Below, piece after piece: positions 5,434 through 6,465 of a stretch of DNA of 6,465 bases. How positions within the stretch are numbered: position 1 is the first letter of the stretch; every line of letters starts with the position of its first letter. The notes beneath the pieces are model-generated. The model saw nothing but the letters and a program-made list of their open reading frames with translations. It was not told where the DNA came from and did not search any database. The stretch is from an archaeon (GTDB lineage Archaea > Aenigmatarchaeota > Aenigmatarchaeia > CG10238-14 > SCSR01), in contig SCSR01000071.1 in NCBI GenBank assembly GCA_004297575.1, positions 1-6,465 of the forward strand. Reading direction: 5' to 3'. The position numbers and the translations under genes were made by a program.

Positions 5434-5568
5434 TTATCGTTTTATAACTTGCGAGATGAAAGTTTCCACAAAACCAAGGCTTCCGGCATAGAATATCGCA
5501 AGCAACAGCGCCAATGCCATTAAAAGCACTATGGCGTATATGGCACGCATCGACATCGATCCTTTCAT
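5434..5568 (-). CDS. 44-aa pilin-like membrane peptide
   Basis: The frame is open further upstream, to 5706, but that extension overlaps the platform gene and encodes a Cys/Asp/His-rich stretch typical of a shadow frame. I place the start at the ATG at 5568, which overlaps the TGA of the upstream gene as ATGA and gives the MKG N-terminus shared with neighbours. The 44-residue product is MKGSMSMRAIYAIVLL followed by the rest of one hydrophobic helix (to about residue 28), then a short amphipathic tail ending K-R. It has no cysteine. Internal Mets at 5 and 7 are alternative starts. It is probably a tiny prepilin-like subunit or a small membrane factor of the same apparatus, translated by coupling. 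The small size lowers certainty. Confidence 0.72.
   Translation of the reverse strand: MKGSMSMRAIYAIVLLMALALLLAIFYAGSLGFVETFISQVIKR
5440..5447 (-). promoter_or_regulatory. TATA-like box for the 66-aa pilin-like gene
   Basis: TTATAAAA on the minus strand, centred about 26 bp before the ATG at 5417, within the 3' end of the preceding gene. No Shine-Dalgarno lies between, so a leaderless transcript is likely. No clear BRE is seen. Confidence 0.55.
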
Positions 5569-6465
5569 ACGCCAGCGCCTGCCTGTATCAATCCTGTCAG
5601 CGGGATTATCGCATTGAATCCCATGTATATCATAATCACAACAAGCACATACATCGCAGTCGCAAGCAACAGGTGCCTGCCTATGGTGTACTTTTTCATC
5701 ACCCATTCCTCCCCGTTGTTTATCGTGCTCATGAACATCGCAAGCATCACAACAATCTCCATCATGTAAACGCCGACGATTATCTGGAACACTTCTATGG
5801 GCATCATGCCGTTGATGTTTATGATTGAGCCTAACGCGATGTTTCCTGCAGCTCCTGCCGGACCCGAAGCGGATAACGTGCTCTCTATCTGTTGTATCGC
5901 CTGGCCGAATGCCTGCAGTATCTGGCTCACCATCGCTGTCAATGCAACGACTATTCCTGCTGTAAGCGGTGCAAGCAAAAGCGCCTGTATCTCCATCGTC
6001 GATGTCACCTCAGACAGAATCTCCTTCAAATCTTCCTCGACCGTATGCACATCTTTCAGATATCTCGCAATCGAGTTCGCAGCCTTGGCAGCCGACTCCA
6101 TGCCACGCTTGGAGATTTCCGTGATTGCACGGAGTATTGCCTCGATCATGTTTGACGGATAATCGCGTATAGCCCCGGCTTTCCTGTCGAATACAGCCTG
6201 CTCGAAAGTCATGCCGAATGTTTCGATGTTATAAACAATCTTGTCAAAGAACTTGGCAATGCTTAGGTCTTTGATATTGCTACGCATCTTCTTTATCGCA
6301 GTCTCAATAGGCATGCCACGCTCTATCTGCTCGCTCAGCTGCAGCAACGCCTCGGCAAACTCGCTCTCAACTGTCACTATCTCTTTCCTTGCTTCAATCT
6401 TTTTCCTTGTCGAGAATATCATGTAGAAAACAATCGAGCCTCCTACGCCGGCTGTGATAAACAAT
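5565..6465 (-). CDS. TadC/FlaJ-like type II secretion F-domain membrane protein, N-terminus off window
   Basis: About 300 residues are seen and the frame is open through the right edge. The first complete codon is TTG and reads as an internal Leu of a membrane helix rather than a start. Visible parts: a membrane helix end (residues 2-18), a cytoplasmic helical T2SSF-type domain (about 30-155) with the family-like L-S-E-Q-I-E-R-G-M-P-I-E-T-A-I pattern, and three further membrane helices at about 161-183, 223-247 and 261-285. A G-E-E-W-V-M-K-K-Y-T-I-G-R-H segment before the last helix is typical of archaeal TadC/FlaJ proteins as I remember them. In this family the protein is the inner-membrane platform that couples the assembly ATPase to pilin extraction. 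Archaeal versions often have two F domains, so this is probably the second half. The gene encoding the ATPase would be expected just upstream, off the window. It could serve a pilus or an archaellum; the pilin-like neighbours favour a pilus. Confidence 0.88.
   Translation of the reverse strand, partial: LFITAGVGGSIVFYMIFSTRKKIEARKEIVTVESEFAEALLQLSEQIERGMPIETAIKKMRSNIKDLSIAKFFDKIVYNIETFGMTFEQAVFDRKAGAIRDYPSNMIEAILRAITEISKRGMESAAKAANSIARYLKDVHTVEEDLKEILSEVTSTMEIQALLLAPLTAGIVVALTAMVSQILQAFGQAIQQIESTLSASGPAGAAGNIALGSIININGMMPIEVFQIIVGVYMMEIVVMLAMFMSTINNGEEWVMKKYTIGRHLLLATAMYVLVVIMIYMGFNAIIPLTGLIQAGAGV

Noticed and set aside
5569..5706. N-terminal extension of the 44-residue gene
   Set aside because: It overlaps the platform gene entirely and would replace a leader-type start with a Cys/Asp/His-rich segment; the ATGA overlap favours the shorter form.
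5514..6162. Plus-strand open frames antisense to the platform gene
   Set aside because: The minus strand encodes a coherent membrane protein with family features; these frames show none.

Overview
This window looks archaeal and is probably from an uncultivated, small-genome lineage (DPANN or a relative), although no taxonomic marker gene is present. The archaeal signs are a TadC/FlaJ-type pilus membrane protein, a series of small proteins with class III (prepilin-type) leaders of the form MKG/MKA/MLG plus a hydrophobic helix, TATA-like boxes about 26 bp before several ATG codons with no Shine-Dalgarno site (leaderless transcripts), and a secreted protein joined by Ser/Thr linkers. All three stop codons terminate genes, so the genetic code is standard. 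I found no RNA gene, mobile element or CRISPR array.

Layout: all nine genes lie on the minus strand, so transcription runs from 6465 to 1. The order is: (1) the C-terminal half of a TadC/FlaJ-like platform protein, cut by the window edge; (2) a 44-residue pilin-like peptide overlapping it by ATGA; (3) a 66-residue pilin-like protein; (4) a 464-residue Cys-rich protein with a pilin-like N-terminus; (5) a 141-residue Cys-rich pilin-like protein; (6) a 764-residue Sec-secreted multidomain protein with four PSI (plexin-like) Cys/Trp modules on Ser/Thr-rich linkers; (7) and (8) two more small Cys-rich pilin-like proteins of 84 and 94 residues; (9) a further class III leader protein that runs off the left edge. 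Gaps are at most 62 bp, so no long stretch is empty.

Working model: this is the structural half of an archaeal type IV pilus-like (Tad-like) apparatus. The platform protein, with an ATPase and prepilin peptidase presumably encoded off the window, would assemble a set of disulfide-rich minor pilins. The PSI-module protein is a candidate secreted adhesin or pilus-associated surface factor. Products 5, 7 and 8 share a C-x7-C ... W-x5/6-C pattern and appear to be one undescribed pilin family. In the PSI protein, modules 1-3 and module 4 lack cysteines in complementary pairs, which supports a true PSI fold. The function as a whole is inference; the gene structure, leaders, cysteine patterns and overlaps are read directly from the sequence.
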